Shown: piece after piece, positions 36,533-46,625 of the stretch
How positions within the stretch are numbered: position 1 is the first letter of the stretch
Layout of the letters: the number at the start of each line of letters is the position of its first letter
Assembly (NCBI GenBank): GCA_002722545.1
Contig: PBMI01000067.1
Span: 21,302-85,301 of the forward strand
Origin: Opitutia bacterium
Lineage (GTDB): Bacteria; Verrucomicrobiota; Verrucomicrobiia; Opitutales; Seribacteraceae
Direction of reading: 5' to 3'
DNA: 64,000 nt
Program-made: the position numbers and the translations under genes
The notes under the pieces: generated by a model
What the model was told of the DNA's origin: nothing
The model's input: only the letters and a program-made list of their open reading frames with translations
Database searches by the model: none

Positions 36533-38018
36533 ACAGCTTCGGTGCCTTCCAGGCTGGAATTCCCCCTTCTTTCAGTTGCTTGGCATGAAGAACGTGATAG
36601 GGGCGGGTAGGGGACATCGAAGCCTTTTCATTGACCATCAAGGGGCGGGTTTCCTTCCAAAACTTATCATAAGCAGCCCGCATGGACTTGACCGCCTCGG
36701 GGTGCTCGGACGCAATGTCAGTCTTTTGGAAAGGATCCTTCTTCATGTCGTAAAGACTGTTCTCCACAAGGCGAAAACGCTCGTTGCGGACCGCGAAACG
36801 CTTCCACATATGATCCGTTGGCTCGGATCCCGTCTTCCAGCGAGCCACATGAGTAAAAAGATGACGATCCTTCCACTTGGCCTTGGAATTCTTGAGAAGA
36901 GGAACGAGGCTTCGACCTTCGACTTGACCCTTGGGTAATTGCTCTATTCCCGCAATATCCGCAAGTGTTGGCAAAAGGTCAATGTGGGCGCAAATCCTTT
37001 CCACGGCCTTGTCCGCTACGAATTTACCCGGCCAGCGAACGAAGAACGGCACGCGGACTCCACCTTCGTCGGGCGAGCCCTTGGCACCCTTCATCCCGGC
37101 GTTGAAACCCAACATGGGCTTGCCGTCCTTGGAAGCTCCAAGCTTGGCTCCTTCCTTTACCATTCCGCCAACTGAACCATTGTCGGACATAAAGATAAGA
37201 ATGGTGTCTTTGCTCAAGTCCCATTCATCGAGCTTGTTCATGAGCCTTCCCATGTTTTCGTCGATGTTCTCGATCATTCCATAAAAGCCGGCATCCCTTT
37301 CGGAGAAACCAAGGTCTTTGAACCGCTTGGCATTTTCAGGCGGAGCGATGAAAGGACCATGCGGTGCGTTGGTGGTGATATAGGCAAAGAAGGGCTTTCC
37401 TTCATCCTTCACTTTTTTGATCCATCCCATTCCGGCTGTGAAAAACAAATCCGTGCAATAGCCTTCGGTTTTTACGAATGCACCGTTGTGCCGAATGGTC
37501 GGATTGAAATACTTGTTTCCCGGCGCATCGGCGCACGAACATTTGTAAGCTTGGCCAATTCCTCCCGCCCCATGAATGAAGGCCTCGTCAAAACCGCGTT
37601 TGTGAGGCTGGTAGGGTTCCTCGTCTCCCAAGTGCCATTTCCCGAAAATTCCCGAAACATAACCAGCCTTTGCCAATACCTGTGGAAGGGTGACCGTGCT
37701 CAGGGCCATCCGTTCGCGCTCCAAGATCGTGTGGGTAATTCCATTCTTCATCGGGTGACGGCCTGACATCAGTGCGGCCCGCGTAGGAGAGCAGGTTGGG
37801 CTGACCAAAAACTTTTCGAAGCGGGTGCTTTGGCCGTGCAATTTATCAAGGTTAGGGGTCTTGATCCATGGATTGCCGTGCTTGCCTATCGGGCCATAGC
37901 CCTGGTCGTCAGTGATCATGAGAATCACATTGGGCTTTGCCCCAAAAGGCAAATCCTTGGCCGTCAAAGACAGGCAGAGCGAAAGCATTGAAAAGGCGAG
38001 TAAAGAGGAGAGTTTCAT
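36531..38018 (-). CDS. Sulfatase 2 (S1 family arylsulfatase)
   Basis: This exported 495-residue sulfatase has a signal peptide (MKLSSLLAFSMLSLCLSLTA). Metal-binding Asp residues lie in MITDDQGYG. The formylglycine site is C76 in PTCSPTRAALMSGR, the second signature is GYVSGIFGKWH, and FMSDNGSVGG is present. The ORF track begins 98 residues earlier at 38312; the ATG at 38018 starts a proper signal peptide. A CSCADAPGN loop at about residue 160 is an unusual insertion. It is co-directional with the enolase-type gene, 38 bases upstream of that gene's start. Confidence 0.92.
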   Translation of the reverse strand: MKLSSLLAFSMLSLCLSLTAKDLPFGAKPNVILMITDDQGYGPIGKHGNPWIKTPNLDKLHGQSTRFEKFLVSPTCSPTRAALMSGRHPMKNGITHTILERERMALSTVTLPQVLAKAGYVSGIFGKWHLGDEEPYQPHKRGFDEAFIHGAGGIGQAYKCSCADAPGNKYFNPTIRHNGAFVKTEGYCTDLFFTAGMGWIKKVKDEGKPFFAYITTNAPHGPFIAPPENAKRFKDLGFSERDAGFYGMIENIDENMGRLMNKLDEWDLSKDTILIFMSDNGSVGGMVKEGAKLGASKDGKPMLGFNAGMKGAKGSPDEGGVRVPFFVRWPGKFVADKAVERICAHIDLLPTLADIAGIEQLPKGQVEGRSLVPLLKNSKAKWKDRHLFTHVARWKTGSEPTDHMWKRFAVRNERFRLVENSLYDMKKDPFQKTDIASEHPEAVKSMRAAYDKFWKETRPLMVNEKASMSPTRPYHVLHAKQLKEGGIPAWKAPKL

Positions 38019-38145
38019 AGGGATCCGGACTGAGTTGAAGGTTGAATTTTGATCGCATTGGATGCTTGTCTTGCCATCCCGACAAGACAAAAAATACCTT
38101 CTTGGCATTTGACGGAAGGGAGGACGCGCCCTTAGGGTGTTGATT

Positions 38146-38943
38146 ATGAAGATTTTGATGGTTGTGCTCGCCGTGCTCTCCTCTGGACTTTCTGTCTGGT
38201 CGAGAACCTTCACGAGTTCGGATGGCGTCCGGAAGATTGAGGCGACTCTCATACGTTTTGATGAAAAGACCGAAGTCGTAAGTATCAGACGGGCAGATGG
38301 GCGTCCCTTCAATTCGAAGCTATCGACTTTCAGTGCAGAAGATCAGGCTTATGTTTTGAAATGGGTCGAAGGCACGAAGGAAAATTATCTTTACGTGGGC
38401 AAAGAATACCCCGGCCATTTGCAAATGTATCTTAAAATTCTTAATGCTGGGGGAATCGGATACGGTCAAACCGTCCTCTACGGACCGGGTTATGCCCCAA
38501 TCGTAATTGGAAACGGCCCAACGCCTTTTCTCGCCTGGGTCGACGGTTACGATCGATTGGGCCGAACCTATGATCGTTTTAATGCTACGCAAGTCAGTTT
38601 TGATCTCGTAAAAGACAATTGGCAGGCAAGAATCGCGTTTCGAGCGGGCTCTAATCGAACTATATCTACCGGAACCACTTATCTACCATCCGGAAATTTA
38701 TACGGAATATCCAGCGTAGGTGGTCCCATTCTTTACCAGCAGCCCCAAAGAATCGTGGTTGTAAACGGAAATCCCGCCAACAACCAAGTTCTTGTTCTTC
38801 CGCGAGGACCAGCCCCCGTATTCGTCAACCCGTATGGAGGCGGAATGAAAATGTCCGGGTTCGGGGTGTCCGGGGCCGGACTTTCAACTTCATCCCGTTC
38901 CTTTTCCCGAGGCGGCGGGATTTCAGTCCGGATTAACCGCTAG
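38146..38943 (+). CDS. Secreted SHD1-domain protein
   Basis: The 265-residue protein has a signal peptide (MKILMVVLAVLSSGLSVWS). An SHD1-like domain follows: RTFTSSDGVRKIEATLIRFD, then VSIRRADGRPF, then FSAEDQAYVLKW. PVC bacteria carry this module in many exported proteins of unknown function. The middle has no recognised fold. The C-terminus is rich in Gly, Ser and Pro. I start at the ATG at 38146, with AGGG about nine bases upstream, rather than the GTG at 38137. It is divergent from sulfatase 2 and precedes the sulfatase 3 operon. Confidence 0.7.
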   Translation: MKILMVVLAVLSSGLSVWSRTFTSSDGVRKIEATLIRFDEKTEVVSIRRADGRPFNSKLSTFSAEDQAYVLKWVEGTKENYLYVGKEYPGHLQMYLKILNAGGIGYGQTVLYGPGYAPIVIGNGPTPFLAWVDGYDRLGRTYDRFNATQVSFDLVKDNWQARIAFRAGSNRTISTGTTYLPSGNLYGISSVGGPILYQQPQRIVVVNGNPANNQVLVLPRGPAPVFVNPYGGGMKMSGFGVSGAGLSTSSRSFSRGGGISVRINR

Positions 38944-38968
38944 ACAAAGACATGAGGATTTCTCCTTG

Positions 38969-38983
38969 CGGAAATTATTTCCG
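38969..38983. promoter_or_regulatory. 15-base palindrome upstream of the sulfatase 3 operon
   Basis: CGGAAAT-T-ATTTCCG is exactly symmetric about a central base. It lies in the gap between the SHD1 gene and sulfatase 3, 77 bases before the latter's ATG. The T-run at 38997-39002 is too far from it for a normal intrinsic terminator, so an operator site is the more likely reading. Confidence 0.35.
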
Positions 38984-39059
38984 GATGGATTGAAACTTTT
39001 TTCGAAGAAGTGCGTCTTCTTAGGTTGTAAATACAGAAAATTCTACTTTTTCTTGTTCG

Positions 39060-40484
39060 ATGCCTCCGTCTTTTTTTCAGTTCCTGTGCTTGCCTGCGTT
39101 TATCACGACCCTTCTCGTTGCATGTCATGGGTACGGCTTGAACAAGCCCAACGTGCTCTTGATTTGCGTTGATGACTTGCGTCCGGAACTAAAGTGCTTC
39201 GGCACAAACTACGTAAAGTCCCCAAACATTGATAAGCTAGCCGCTCAGGGCCGCCCCTTCCATCGTCATTATGTTCAAGCTCCCACCTGCGGCGCATCAC
39301 GCTACACTCTTTTGACCGGGAAATACGGACCATCCAGCAACCACGCTTTGTTCATTCGCTCCCAGGAGGTCAAGCAACCGAGCTTCCCCGCTTGGTTTAG
39401 GAAAAACGGTTACCTCTCCGTATCCGTTGGCAAAGTTTCGCATCACCCCGGGGGGCGAGGCGGTCCGGATTGGAATGAGGATGACAAACCCGAGATGCCT
39501 GAATCTTGGGATCGCCACCTCTTGCCCGCCGGTCCTTGGCAGCACCCGCGGGGCGCCATGCACGGACTGGCAAATGGCGAAATTCGCAAGAATGCCAAGG
39601 ATATGGATGTCTACCAAGCCTTTGACGGTCCGGATGCAGCCTATCCCGACGGTCTTATCACCGACGAAGCCCTTCGTCAGCTTGACGACCTCGGCAAACA
39701 AGCTGGCAAGAAACCGTTCTTTCTCGCCGTCGGCATCATTCGTCCGCATCTTCCCTTCGGAGCCCCCTTGAGATATGTGAAACCGTATCTAAAGACACAG
39801 TTGCCTCCCACTCCCCATCCTTTGAAACCTTCCGGCAAGACAACTTGGCATGGTTCGGGCGAGTTCATGAAATACAATCGATGGAAACGCAACCCGAACA
39901 CCGATGCCGATTTCGCGCTCGAGGTTCGTCGCCACTATGCGGGGTGCGTGACCTATGCCGACGCCCTGGTCGGCCGCATCCTCGATAAACTCGATCAGCT
40001 TAAGCTCCGCGACAACACCATCATCATCCTCTGGGGCGACCATGGTTGGCATCTGGGAGAACATGGGATCTGGGGCAAGCATGCCCTGTTTGAGGAATCC
40101 CTCCGCTCCCCTTTGATCATTTCCTACCCCGGAATCCCCGAAGTAGGCAAATCGACCCATTCCATTGTCGAAACGCTCGACTTATTTCCCACTGTTTGTG
40201 AGTTGGCTGGTCTCAAGATTCCCGAGTCTCTCGACGGACAATCCCTGTTGCCGATATTGAAAAACCCAAAGGCAAAGGGACATCCTGCTATTTCATATGG
40301 AAAGAAGGGTACCCGAACGATAAGGACGAAAAATCATCGTTTGATTACGCATGAAGACGGTACTATCGAACTGTACGATCACCGTTCTGCGGATGGTGAA
40401 ACCAAGAATATTTCGGACAGCCATTACGAATTGGTTACCCAACTAAATAATACTCTCTCTGGCCGCCTTAACACTAGAAACTAA
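39060..40484 (+). CDS. Sulfatase 3 (iduronate-2-sulfatase-like, S1)
   Basis: This exported 474-residue sulfatase may be lipid-anchored, because the signal peptide ends in LLVAC. Metal-binding Asp residues lie in [10 protein letters not shown]. The formylglycine motif is C77 in [14 protein letters not shown], a CxASR form rather than CxPSR. The [22 protein letters not shown] segment is typical of iduronate-2-sulfatase relatives. The substrate is likely a 2-O-sulfated uronic acid or similar sugar. The stop codon is immediately followed by the ATG of the cupredoxin fusion with no gap, so the two are one transcriptional unit. Confidence 0.9.
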   Translation: MPPSFFQFLCLPAFITTLLVACHGYGLNKPNVLLICVDDLRPELKCFGTNYVKSPNIDKLAAQGRPFHRHYVQAPTCGASRYTLLTGKYGPSSNHALFIRSQEVKQPSFPAWFRKNGYLSVSVGKVSHHPGGRGGPDWNEDDKPEMPESWDRHLLPAGPWQHPRGAMHGLANGEIRKNAKDMDVYQAFDGPDAAYPDGLITDEALRQLDDLGKQAGKKPFFLAVGIIRPHLPFGAPLRYVKPYLKTQLPPTPHPLKPSGKTTWHGSGEFMKYNRWKRNPNTDADFALEVRRHYAGCVTYADALVGRILDKLDQLKLRDNTIIILWGDHGWHLGEHGIWGKHALFEESLRSPLIISYPGIPEVGKSTHSIVETLDLFPTVCELAGLKIPESLDGQSLLPILKNPKAKGHPAISYGKKGTRTIRTKNHRLITHEDGTIELYDHRSADGETKNISDSHYELVTQLNNTLSGRLNTRN

Positions 40485-43400
40485 ATGAAGCTTAAAACCT
40501 CTTTTCTGATCGCATTAAAATCTGCTTTTTTAACGCACTTTTTTATCCTTAGCCCAATTCTAAAAGGGGAGGAAGACTACCAAAAATACGCTATGTTCGG
40601 GAAGTCGGCCAAACGGGCCGAATCGGCCGATCCATTGCAAACCTCATTGCCCCTGAAATTGGGCAAAGGGACACGAATCGGGTTGGTCGGCAACACCTTG
40701 TTCGACCGGATGCATGAATTCGGACATTTGGAGACGCTCATCCAACAAGCCCATCCGGGAAAGGAACTTGTCGTGCGCAACCTTTCTTGGGCCGCCGATG
40801 AAGTCGACCTGCAACCCCGTCCATCCAACTTCGCTGACAGCGACCAACACCTGACCGCCATGCAGGCGGACATCGTATTCGCGGCCTTCGGTTACAATGA
40901 ATCATTCGCCGGCAAAGAGGGTTTGTCTGCCTTTCGCGAGCGACTCACAAAGTACTTGAATGAGGTGAAGTCCAAGGCCTTCAACGATAAGACCGCCGCC
41001 CACATCGTACTCATTTCGCCCATTGCCAATGAAAACGTAAAGGGAGTGGACGCAGGTGAGATGAACAACGGGAACATCAAGGGGTACCTCAAAGTCATGA
41101 AGGAAATAGCTGCCAAACAAAAAGTGGGGTTTGTCGATGCTTTCACTGCGACCGAAGCAGCCATGGCTTCCCCTGGTAACGACCTCACCATGAACGGAGC
41201 GCATCTGAATGAAAAAGGGTATCGGCTTTTTGCCGCCACCGTATTCGAGCAGCTTTTCGCGAAGGACGCCCCCAAGTTTGATGAGAAAATTCGAGAAGCG
41301 GTGGTTGAAAAGAACAAACAACACTTCTTCCGTTATCGTCCCCTGAATACTTTTTATTACACAGGGGGTCGAAACAGGAGTTACGGCTACCTGGACTTCC
41401 TTCCCGCGATGCGCAACTTCGATATCATGACTGCAAACCGGGACAAGCGTATTCATGCCTTGGCCCAAGGGAAGAAAGTCCCCGCCAAGATCGACGATTC
41501 CAATGTCCCCGAGATGCCCAAGACCAAGCAGTCGCGCGGGGCCAACAAATGGATGTCCGCCAAGGACGAACGAAGTGCCTTCAAGGTTGATCCCCGGTTC
41601 GAAGTTACCCTGTTTGCCGGCGAAGAGCAATTCCCCGACCTCGCTTGCCCCATTCAGATGCGCTGGGATTCGCAAGGACGGTTGTGGGTCAGTTGCTCCA
41701 CGACCTATCCGCATGTCTACCCCGGTCGCGCGCCGGATGACAAAATCGTCATCCTCGAGGATCTCGATATGGATGGAAAGGCCGACAAGTGTTCGGTTTG
41801 GGCAGAAGGATTGAACGTTCCCCTTTCCTTCGAATTCGGCAACGGCGGGGTATACGTTTCCGAAGAACCGCACATGACCTTTCTCAAGGACACAAACGGC
41901 GACGGCAAGGCGGACCACCGGGAAACCGTCCTGACCGGGTTCGGTTGCGAGGACTCCCACCATGCTCTACACGACTTTGCCTGGACGCCCGATGGTGACC
42001 TGATCTTTCGGGAATCTATCTTCCATCACACTCAGATTGAGACTCCCTACGGCCCCGTCCGCCAACAAAACAGTGGGTGGTTTGCCTGGGAACCGAAACT
42101 GCACCGACTGACCGCCTTCGGTACGCATGCAAGCACCAACCCTTGGGGCGTTACTTTCGATGACTGGGGTCAACACGTCGCCAGTTACCCGATCTTCGCT
42201 TCCGCTCACCATGCGCTTGATCCTCCCTATCCGGAACAGCACCCAAGACCATCCGGGATGCAAGCGTACTCGGGGGTTTGCGGACAAGAATTCATCGACT
42301 TTCCCAATTGGCCCAAGGACCTCCAGGGGAGGATGGTCAAAGTGCGCTACAAGTCAACCAACCGAGTTGAAATCCTCAAATGGAATGAATATGACTTCGG
42401 TTACGAGGAGCAGTACGTATCCGACATCATCTTTTCGACCAACCTCAGTTTCATACCGGTGGACTTAAGGTATGGCCCTCAAGGTGGAATGTACGTCTGT
42501 GACTGGTACAACCCCGTCAAAGGCCATGCCCAATATTCCTTGCGGGACGAGCGCAGAGATCGTAAATCCGGGAGAATCTGGCGGATTTTCCCCAAGGGAG
42601 CCAAGCCCGTACAGGCACCAAAGATCAGCGGAGCCGGCTTAAACGACCTGCTTGAGATTCTCAAAAGACGTGAATATCGATACCGCTACTGGGCCAAACG
42701 GGAATTGAGGGAAATGGATCCGGTCAAGGTAAAGAAAGCCCTCGACCAATGGGTCAAGAAACTCGATCCTAAAGATCCGCGCTTCAGGCATCACCAAGTG
42801 GAAGCCATGTGGACCTACCGTAACGTCGAGCAAACCAACCTTCCCTTGCTCCGGGAATTACTAAGTTGTGAAAACCACAATGCTCGGGCCGCCGCCGCCC
42901 GACAGCTCAGACACTGGCACGGTTTAACCAAGGAAGGGGACCGTTTGCTCACCGCTGCGGCAAACGATGAAAATGGCCTGGTTCGACTTGAAGCCGCGAT
43001 TGCCTGCAGTTACGTCGGGACCAAGGAAGCCTTCCATACCTTGGCCGCCCTCGCCACGAAACCGAACGAGAAACACTTGTCCTACGCCATCAATACTTCC
43101 CTCGGTTCCGCCCCCATGCGTAAATTTTGGAATGCGGATACCGTCGAAAAGACCCACCCCGAGGTTCATGTCTTTTTGTTCCGCAAGAAAATCGAGAAGG
43201 AGAAAGCAGAGGAATCCAAAAGGGATAGCAAATTCGACCGCCAGAAAAACTTGCTCAAGGTTAAGGTTTCCTGCGTGAAGGAAAGGATGGTTTTTGCAAC
43301 CGAGTTCATGGACAAACCCAATCTCGGTGAGTATAAAATTGCGCCCGCCGGCGATATCCCGGCCAAACCGAACCAACCGGTCCGCATTGCCTTTCACAAC

Positions 43401-43676
43401 CCGGACGCCACACCGCACAATTTGGTTCTCGTACAACCCGGATCCCTTGAGGAAGTCGGCTTGGCCGCCAATGAGATGGCCAAGGACCCCGAGGCCGCCA
43501 AGAACGGACAATTCATTCCCAAATCAAAGAAAATCATTCTCCATACCAGGATGCTCAAACAAGGAGAGACTGAATTCCTTCGCTTTAACGCTCCCAGAAA
43601 GCCCGGCGTTTATCCTTACCTCTGCAGCTTCCCCGGTCACTGGACGATCATGAAGGGAAACCTCATCGTCAAATAA
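40485..43676 (+). CDS. Giant secreted SGNH / beta-propeller dehydrogenase / HEAT / cupredoxin fusion
   Basis: The 1,063-residue exported protein has an N-terminal SGNH-type domain (residues about 60-265). Its block I is GLVGNTL instead of GDS, and the last block is NGAHLNEKGY, so the nucleophile is lost. Residues about 365-700 match the propeller of PVC 'membrane-bound dehydrogenases' (DPRFEVTLFAGEEQFPDL, with two DMDGKADK-type acidic loops). HEAT repeats span about 715-900. The C-terminal cupredoxin has likely type-1 copper ligands His978, Cys1047, His1052 and Met1056 (PYLCSFPGHWTIM). A c-type haem domain often follows such propellers; none is present. It probably oxidises a sugar and passes electrons to copper. 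This is inference. Confidence 0.8.
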   Translation: MKLKTSFLIALKSAFLTHFFILSPILKGEEDYQKYAMFGKSAKRAESADPLQTSLPLKLGKGTRIGLVGNTLFDRMHEFGHLETLIQQAHPGKELVVRNLSWAADEVDLQPRPSNFADSDQHLTAMQADIVFAAFGYNESFAGKEGLSAFRERLTKYLNEVKSKAFNDKTAAHIVLISPIANENVKGVDAGEMNNGNIKGYLKVMKEIAAKQKVGFVDAFTATEAAMASPGNDLTMNGAHLNEKGYRLFAATVFEQLFAKDAPKFDEKIREAVVEKNKQHFFRYRPLNTFYYTGGRNRSYGYLDFLPAMRNFDIMTANRDKRIHALAQGKKVPAKIDDSNVPEMPKTKQSRGANKWMSAKDERSAFKVDPRFEVTLFAGEEQFPDLACPIQMRWDSQGRLWVSCSTTYPHVYPGRAPDDKIVILEDLDMDGKADKCSVWAEGLNVPLSFEFGNGGVYVSEEPHMTFLKDTNGDGKADHRETVLTGFGCEDSHHALHDFAWTPDGDLIFRESIFHHTQIETPYGPVRQQNSGWFAWEPKLHRLTAFGTHASTNPWGVTFDDWGQHVASYPIFASAHHALDPPYPEQHPRPSGMQAYSGVCGQEFIDFPNWPKDLQGRMVKVRYKSTNRVEILKWNEYDFGYEEQYVSDIIFSTNLSFIPVDLRYGPQGGMYVCDWYNPVKGHAQYSLRDERRDRKSGRIWRIFPKGAKPVQAPKISGAGLNDLLEILKRREYRYRYWAKRELREMDPVKVKKALDQWVKKLDPKDPRFRHHQVEAMWTYRNVEQTNLPLLRELLSCENHNARAAAARQLRHWHGLTKEGDRLLTAAANDENGLVRLEAAIACSYVGTKEAFHTLAALATKPNEKHLSYAINTSLGSAPMRKFWNADTVEKTHPEVHVFLFRKKIEKEKAEESKRDSKFDRQKNLLKVKVSCVKERMVFATEFMDKPNLGEYKIAPAGDIPAKPNQPVRIAFHNPDATPHNLVLVQPGSLEEVGLAANEMAKDPEAAKNGQFIPKSKKIILHTRMLKQGETEFLRFNAPRKPGVYPYLCSFPGHWTIMKGNLIVK

Positions 43677-43700
43677 TTTCCCTTCGAACCAAATCTTACT

Positions 43701-45113
43701 ATGAAATTACTTCGTTTCCTGCTCTTGCTTCCCTGTTTTTTATCATACGGGGCAAAGAACAAAACCAATTTCGTTCTGGTTATGGCCGATGACCAGGGAT
43801 GGGGCCAAACCGGTTATTACAAGCACCCGGTCCTCAAGACACCCAACTTGGACGACATGGCTTCCCAGGGGCTCCGCTTCGATCGCTTTTATGCGGGAGG
43901 GCCCGTCTGTTCGCCGACACGGGCCACGGTTCTCACTGGACGCACTCATGACAGGACAGGTGTGTTTGACCATGGGTATGCCTTGCGGAAGCAAGAGAAG
44001 ACTCTCCCACAAGCAATGAAGAAAGCTGGATACGCAACCGGACATTTCGGGAAATGGCATCTCAACGGGTTGCGGGGGCCGGGGGTTCCCATCCTTCCCA
44101 AAGACCCGAACGGTCCGGAGGCCTTCGGCTTCGACCACTGGCTTTCGGTTACCAATTTCTTCGATCTCGACCCAGTCATGAGCCGGCAAGGTAAGTTCGA
44201 AAACTTCAAGGGAGATTCATCCGAGATCATTGTGGAGGAAGCCCTCAAGTTCATGAAGAAACAAGCCAAAGCGGACAAACCCTTCTTTTGCGTAATCTGG
44301 TACGGAACCCCGCACAGCCCCTGGATGGCACTGGAGAAAGACTTGAAGGAATTCGATCAACTGGAAGGAAACTCTCGAGCCCACTACGCCGAACTAAGAG
44401 CCATGGACCGAAGTATCGGTACCCTGAGGGATGGATTAAGGAAGATGAAACTTGAGCAGGACACCTTGGTTTGGTTCACCAGCGACAATGGTGGACTTCC
44501 AAAAATGAAACCCAGCACAACAGGAGGTCTGAGGGATTTCAAAGGCAGTCTTTATGAAGGAGGAATTCGAGTGCCGTCGATTATCGAATGGCCCGAAGGA
44601 TTAAATAAATTCCGCACTACGAATTATCCTGCAGGGGCCGTGGATATCTTTCCCACCATCGCGGAAATTGCAGGGTTGCCGAATTCATCGATGCGTCAAC
44701 CTCAGGATGGTGAGAGTCTCGTTGGGTTAATGCAAAAAGAAATCGGCCCCCGCACAAAGCCATTGGTTTTTCGTAGCCGTGCACGAATGGCAGTCATCGA
44801 CAACGAATGGAAGCTGCTTTCTCAACCGAAAGGGGACAGAAGAAAGATCGAGCTTTTCAACCTCGCGAAAGATCCTTCCGAATCGAATGACCTCTTTGCT
44901 CCTAACCACGAACAGGTAACTCGTTTAAGAAAAGAGCTCGTGGCGGCAAGAACTTCGATTGACCAAAGCGTTCAGGGAAAAGACTATCCCGAAGGCAAGG
45001 TTCTCCCTCAACCACCACGGATCTTTTGGACTGAAGTACCAGAATACCAAAAATATTTTAAAGCTTGGAAAGACAGACCCGAGTACGAGAGCAGACTAAG
45101 AAAGATAAAATGA
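43701..45113 (+). CDS. Sulfatase 4 (S1 family)
   Basis: This exported 470-residue sulfatase has a signal peptide (MKLLRFLLLLPCFLSYG). Metal-binding Asp residues lie in VMADDQGWGQ. The formylglycine site is C70 in PVCSPTRATVLTGR. The second signature is GYATGHFGKWH, and WFTSDNGGLPK is present. It lies 24 bases after the cupredoxin fusion gene, and its TGA overlaps the ATG of sulfatase 5 (ATGA), so translation is coupled. The type is that of broad S1 arylsulfatases; the sugar substrate is not predictable. Confidence 0.93.
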   Translation: MKLLRFLLLLPCFLSYGAKNKTNFVLVMADDQGWGQTGYYKHPVLKTPNLDDMASQGLRFDRFYAGGPVCSPTRATVLTGRTHDRTGVFDHGYALRKQEKTLPQAMKKAGYATGHFGKWHLNGLRGPGVPILPKDPNGPEAFGFDHWLSVTNFFDLDPVMSRQGKFENFKGDSSEIIVEEALKFMKKQAKADKPFFCVIWYGTPHSPWMALEKDLKEFDQLEGNSRAHYAELRAMDRSIGTLRDGLRKMKLEQDTLVWFTSDNGGLPKMKPSTTGGLRDFKGSLYEGGIRVPSIIEWPEGLNKFRTTNYPAGAVDIFPTIAEIAGLPNSSMRQPQDGESLVGLMQKEIGPRTKPLVFRSRARMAVIDNEWKLLSQPKGDRRKIELFNLAKDPSESNDLFAPNHEQVTRLRKELVAARTSIDQSVQGKDYPEGKVLPQPPRIFWTEVPEYQKYFKAWKDRPEYESRLRKIK

Positions 45114-46576
45114 ATAATTTATTTAAATCTACATTCACTTCTCTTTGGGTCCTCCTCCTTGCCATACGAGCAGGAGCGGAGAGCAGACCAAACATCATTT
45201 TTCTCTTCACCGATGACCAGTCGAGCTACTCGTTGGGCTGCTACGGAAACAAAGAGGTGAAGACCCCGCACATCGACAGCTTGTCATCAGCCGGCATGAC
45301 CTTCGACCATCACTACGATACCACCGCAATCTGTATGGCGAGCCGAGTGAACGTCATGACGGGACTCTACGAATACCGCCATGGTTGCAACTTTGACCAC
45401 GGTCCGCTGACCGAGAAGCTTTGGAAGACCTCTTACCCCATTCGGCTCCGCAAAGCTGGCTACCTCACGGCTTTTGCCGGCAAGTTCGGCTTCGAAGTAC
45501 GCAAAGGGACAGGGAAAGGTCCCAAGTTTTTGCCTACGGAGGATTTCGACAAGTGGGGCGGTGGCCCCGGCCAAACCAATTACGCCACCGCAAAAAACCC
45601 CAGCATGAGAGCCTACGCCAAGAAGTACCCGCACTCCTCCCGGTCCTACGGTGCGTTCGGTCGTGATTTCGTAAAAGAATCAGCCAGGTCGGGCAAGCCC
45701 TTCTGCCTCTCGATCAGCTTCAAGGCTCCCCACAAACCGGACCAACCTGATCCCCTCTTCGACAAGGTGTACGCGGGCAAAAAATTTACCAAGCCACTCA
45801 ATTATGGCCGGGAGTACGGCAAACACTTTTCTTTGCAAAGCAAACAGGGCCGGCAATACGAACGCTTCATCAGCTGGGGGTACCGTGACAAATACGACGA
45901 GGTCATGGCAACCTACCATCAAATGGTACACGGTGTGGATGCGGCCGTTGGCATGATCCGATCCGCGGTCAAGGAAGCAGGTGTGGAAAAGAACACCGTC
46001 TTCATCTTCACTTCGGACAATGGGTTCTTTTGCGGTTCGCACGGCTATGGATCGAAGGTGCTCCCCTATGAGGAGTCGGCCAACGTTCCTCTTATTATCT
46101 ACGATCCCCGCCACTCCTCCAGTGGCGAGAATCTGCGTTCCGACGCCCTCACCGCAAATATCGACATGGCGCCGACCATTCTTGACCTGGCGGGAATAAA
46201 GGCGCCCGACGGCATAGACGGCGTGAGCCTGCTGCCCCTCCTTGACAACCCCAAGGCAGACGTCCGAGAAACAGCTGCCCTGATTAACGTATGGGGACCG
46301 AAAGCAGCCCATTCCTACGGGGTGGTCACCAAGGACTACAAATATCTTTACTGGCCCTACGAATCGGGGGAATTCGAGGCAGCGGAGGAATTGTACCACT
46401 TGGCCAAGGACCCTCACGAACTGACCAACCTGGCTCCGCAAAAAGGAAAAGAACTAAAGAAGATGCGGGGCCGCTACGATGATGCGGTGAAAGCCTGGAG
46501 GCACGACGGCGTAGATTACAACGGCTACCAACCCTATGGAGATATCTTCGACCGTAAGATACCATGGAAACCATGA
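45110..46576 (+). CDS. Sulfatase 5 (S1 family)
   Basis: This exported 488-residue sulfatase has a signal peptide (LWVLLLAIRAGAES). Metal-binding Asp residues lie in LFTDDQSSYSLG. The formylglycine motif is C75 in AICMASRVNVMTG, a CxASR form. The second signature is GYLTAFAGKFGF, where the usual Trp-His is replaced. TSDNGFFCGSHG is present. I start at the ATG at 45110, which overlaps the stop of sulfatase 4 by four bases; the ORF-track start at 45065 lies inside sulfatase 4. Confidence 0.92.
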   Translation: MNNLFKSTFTSLWVLLLAIRAGAESRPNIIFLFTDDQSSYSLGCYGNKEVKTPHIDSLSSAGMTFDHHYDTTAICMASRVNVMTGLYEYRHGCNFDHGPLTEKLWKTSYPIRLRKAGYLTAFAGKFGFEVRKGTGKGPKFLPTEDFDKWGGGPGQTNYATAKNPSMRAYAKKYPHSSRSYGAFGRDFVKESARSGKPFCLSISFKAPHKPDQPDPLFDKVYAGKKFTKPLNYGREYGKHFSLQSKQGRQYERFISWGYRDKYDEVMATYHQMVHGVDAAVGMIRSAVKEAGVEKNTVFIFTSDNGFFCGSHGYGSKVLPYEESANVPLIIYDPRHSSSGENLRSDALTANIDMAPTILDLAGIKAPDGIDGVSLLPLLDNPKADVRETAALINVWGPKAAHSYGVVTKDYKYLYWPYESGEFEAAEELYHLAKDPHELTNLAPQKGKELKKMRGRYDDAVKAWRHDGVDYNGYQPYGDIFDRKIPWKP

Positions 46577-46625
46577 GAAAACACCTACCCACGCTGTCCG
46601 ACTTATAAATTATAAATAAATTTAC

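Noticed and set aside
39005-39021. AAGAAG-TGCGT-CTTCTT hairpin before sulfatase 3
   Set aside because: The stem is short and AT-rich and no T-run follows it on either strand, so it is not a credible terminator.
36518-45134. Near-repeat AATTTATTTAAATYTACA at 36518 and 45116
   Set aside because: One copy is in a gap and the other is inside the first codons of sulfatase 5. In such AT-rich sequence a chance match is likely.
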